Shown in pieces: positions 61,449 through 64,000 of a DNA stretch of 64,000 nucleotides. The stretch is from assembly GCA_004794655.1 (NCBI GenBank), contig SMMW01000596.1, positions 310,001-374,000 of the forward strand. Reading direction: 5' to 3'. Each line of letters opens with the position of its first letter. Position 1 is the stretch's first letter. A model generated the notes under the pieces. That model did not search any database, was not told the origin of the DNA, and saw only the letters and a list, made by a program, of their open reading frames with translations. The position numbers were made by a program, and so were the translations under genes. Source of the DNA: Marisa cornuarietis. Its lineage: Eukaryota; Mollusca; Gastropoda; Architaenioglossa; Ampullariidae.

Positions 61449-62925
61449 GCAGTGGCGTGCTGTCCGTGGACACGGGGAACTAAACTAGTCCCTATGAGTC
61501 ACAAGTAATCATTTTTTTTATTTGACGATATTTTAACATAAAGCGTTTTAGAATTATTGAAAAGGGCCGGAGAAAAATGCGTCTTGCCCCTCTTCAAACC
61601 GTAGCGCCACCAAGTGCCTGCTGCACTCGAGGAACTAACCATCGCAGTCGCTACTGCGTTCTGCCTGCTGTTGAATAGAGTAGATCACGTGGTCTGGGGA
61701 CTAGGCGGCTCACAACGGTTCTCCTCACGCCTTCAGGGCATGTGTTAGCGCCGTATGCTAAGTTACCAGCGAAGTTTCTACTAAAGATCGACAGGAATCC
61801 GTGGTTGCACAGTAACAGGCTCCAACCTAAGTTTGCTAGTGGGTTTTGGTGTCCAGTGAGCGTACTTAACTCAGGACTGACAGAAAACAGACATCTTTTT
61901 TGTAAAGTGAGAGGGACTTGGTCGAGAAATCTGGTCCCCTTCAATACGTCATCAGGAGCGCACGCGCTGGGTCAGCGCAACCTTAAAAGTTTCAGTCTCT
62001 GCCAGCTATGAAACTTGCTATGGCGCTAAACTCAACGACGTTTAAACATTATGAAGAGCTTCATACAGTTAACAGTGACAGGCAAAATAACTCAATACCT
62101 AAAACTAATGACTGGTTAAGGTGAAATAAATGATGATTTAAAAACAACCGAGACGATGTAGCCTGTTAAGTAGGTTAGTTTACACACCCCATACAGCAAT
62201 GTCTTCACGATGTGGTGGTTACGCGCAGTCACTTTTCTTTGATACATATTGCGTTCGAATCTCAAGTGGGATTGTATTTTTGTTTCTCAAGTATGATGAA
62301 TTCTCTGTCAAGTCTTTCATAAAGACCCACTGATTACTAAGTGAAACCGTATAATCTATCTGTGTAAAGTCATATCGACAGACACTTACCTAATTTCTAC
62401 TATCATACATTGATATCGAAATATAGATATTTTAGACTCACAGGTGATAGAAATTGCTTTAGTTTAGTAACAGTTATTGCGTTTGAAAGAGAATATTTTT
62501 ATTTTTTACATAGCGTGTAATTTAAAATACTTAACAGGTTACATCGTTACATCGTAGTAGATGATCGAAAAGTGGGGTCTCTAACACCTCACTCCCCAAC
62601 GACCTGAAAAGGTTATGGGATGACCTTTACCTTTACCTACTTACATCGTCTCGCTTGTTTTCGACCATTTCCCCTTTCTAACGTCATTTAACCTTTATAT
62701 TAAGGTATCTACAAAATTATCTGGTATTTTCACATAAATCATGATCTTATAATCAACATTATTAAAAAACCTGATTCGTTGCTTGCTTGTATTACTATTT
62801 ATGTAGTACGAGATTCATATTTAGGCGTCAAGAGAAATGCAGGAATTCGTGAAGCTTACAGCGCCTTCCCCCCCCCCTAGTCACCTAGCTGATCCCCAGG
62901 GGAAAATCCCACCGCACGCCACTGC
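61449..62925. mobile_element. Possible hAT-like element with short inverted termini
   Basis: gcagtggcgtgc at 61449 is mirrored by gcacgccactgc at 62914-62925, a perfect 12-bp inverted pair. CAGTGGCG is a common hAT terminus. No clean 8-bp target duplication and no transposase were seen, so this remains tentative. Confidence 0.35.
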
Positions 62926-63600
62926 TACGTACTATGGTTTAAAATTTTGTGCATGAGAACATGCCGTGTTGTCACGTGCACTCTACAGTTACTTTCAGAC
63001 GAGAACATAATGCAACAGAAATATAATTTGAAGGAAGAAATAATAATTAACAAAAAATATATAAATTCAAGTCCAAACACCCTAACTCAGTTCCTTTTTA
63101 GTCAAGAATGCAATGTTCATTCATAGTTCCATCTCCAGTCAAGAGTCTAGTATTTATTCACTTCTGAAGGCCCAGCCCTCTGCGAAGCCAGTCTCTCCAG
63201 GCTAATTTCTTGCAGCTCTTTCGCTATAGTTCTCTCTCTCAGCAGGTTTGTGACACGTGTGGTATAAGAATATCTTATAAATGCCTGAAATGTGTGGCTT
63301 AAGAGTATTCTATAAACACAAAGAACTCGGCAACAATAATATTAAATAATAATAGCACGTCTGTAGCGTACTTCTCTGCTGGCAGCAAGCTCGGTGCGTT
63401 TTTACATAAGCGATCGGTCAGCAGCATCCATGTAGATTAGCAGACACCTTGCAAAATCTCTAGGCAAGCTCAATATGTTGTACACAAAGTAAACAAGTGA
63501 AACAACGGTGTTACGCAGAGCAACATTTGAGGTCACACACTCAACATCATCATCATCGTTAAGTTGTAGAGATCCAACATCTATTCTGCAGAACTTTCAC
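62926..63600. other. Intron of D26, right part
   Basis: Nothing recognised. Confidence 0.4.
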
Positions 63601-63621
63601 CCATAAAGCACAGACCCGCAG

Positions 63622-63866
63622 ATCATAAAGTGGTAAACCGCAGGGGTCAGTATGAGAGCGATAAGTGTGTCAGTGAAAGAGTTATCCCACAAAGTCAAAA
63701 ACTTCAAGCAAAATGGCAAATCGAAGAACAGGATACGGAGACCGTAGTAGATGATGTCAAAATTCGACGTGGATTCAAGGACGATACAGAGAGAAGTTCA
63801 TCAAGCCAGTTAGGCGATAGGACATCACTCTCGATCAACAATACATCACTGGAGAGCTGTGCGTAG
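63622..63866 (+). CDS. Open tail-like exon, homologous to the start of the window
   Basis: After an acceptor (acccgcag) an 81-codon frame enters in phase 1 and reads KVVNRRGQYESDKCVSE, QSQKLQAKWQIEEQ, TVVDDVKIRRGFKDD and SSSSQLGDRTSLSI before TAG. It is hydrophilic and Ser-rich like a cytoplasmic tail, with no ATG at its start. Its counterpart at 1-430 is broken. It may be an alternative terminal exon, a leftover tail exon of an older gene copy, or a chance frame in a duplicated intron. Confidence 0.35.
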
Positions 63867-64000
63867 AGAGGTAGAACGTGTGCACCTAGGAGTGTGTGAG
63901 TGTGAACAAGCGCGCGTGTGTGCATTCAGTTTTGAGTGCCGCGTGTATACTAACCATCGCAGCTCTAGGACTTGCTGGATCACGTGACTTTAGCAGTCCA
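63670..64000. repeat. Right copy of the segment at the left end of the window
   Basis: Matches 30-430. In gene A the segment is followed about 60 bp later by the second half of the last SRCR domain. The same is expected here just outside the window. Confidence 0.75.

Noticed and set aside
62203..62285. Third tRNA-derived SINE (box B-like gcgttcgaatctc)
   Set aside because: Only one weak motif; no match to the other two copies.

Overview
This is animal genomic DNA: long spliced introns, GT-AG splice sites, microsatellites and many old transposable elements. The content (a huge SRCR receptor gene, many LINE families, tRNA-derived SINEs, PIF/Harbinger- and Tigger-like DNA transposons) fits an invertebrate such as a mollusc or another lophotrochozoan. 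That placement is an inference; no marker gene fixes the species.

Nearly all true coding sequence lies on the + strand and belongs to two tandem genes for scavenger-receptor cysteine-rich (SRCR) proteins. Gene A supplies only its 3' end (494-1381): the second half of its last SRCR domain, then a stalk, one transmembrane helix and a cytoplasmic tail with an NPIY motif. After about 9.6 kb of repeat-rich intergenic DNA, gene B starts at 10971 with a signal-peptide exon and runs past the right edge. I could join 41 exons by hand into one continuous frame of about 2,778 codons. They encode 26 consecutive SRCR domains (D1-D26), the last cut by the window edge. Every intron between domains is phase 1, so each domain is a symmetric 1-1 module. 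About half the domains are also split internally, at differing positions and phases.

The domains follow a period of three. Every third domain (D2, D5, D8 to D23) shares its own pattern, and four of these eight carry a vicinal Cys-Cys pair. The ectodomain therefore looks like eight copies of a three-SRCR unit followed by two more domains. No transmembrane exon for gene B was seen in the window. The last 380 bp of the window match the first 430 bp, which in gene A lie just before the second half of the last SRCR domain. The missing end of gene B is therefore predicted to begin about 50 bp past the right edge, and genes A and B are probably tandem duplicates.

The introns hold most of the rest: six LINE remnants (both strands, some nested), a solo LTR with a 5-bp target duplication, a PIF/Harbinger derivative inside a LINE, Tigger-like fragments, a broken antisense copy of a STRAD-like pseudokinase containing its own 155-bp tandem repeat, a telomere-like repeat block, and several microsatellites. 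One intron (46229-46618) is open in frame and would add a Ser/Thr-rich linker if retained.

The gene B model is based on splice motifs, phase and SRCR pattern only. No transcript or database search was available.
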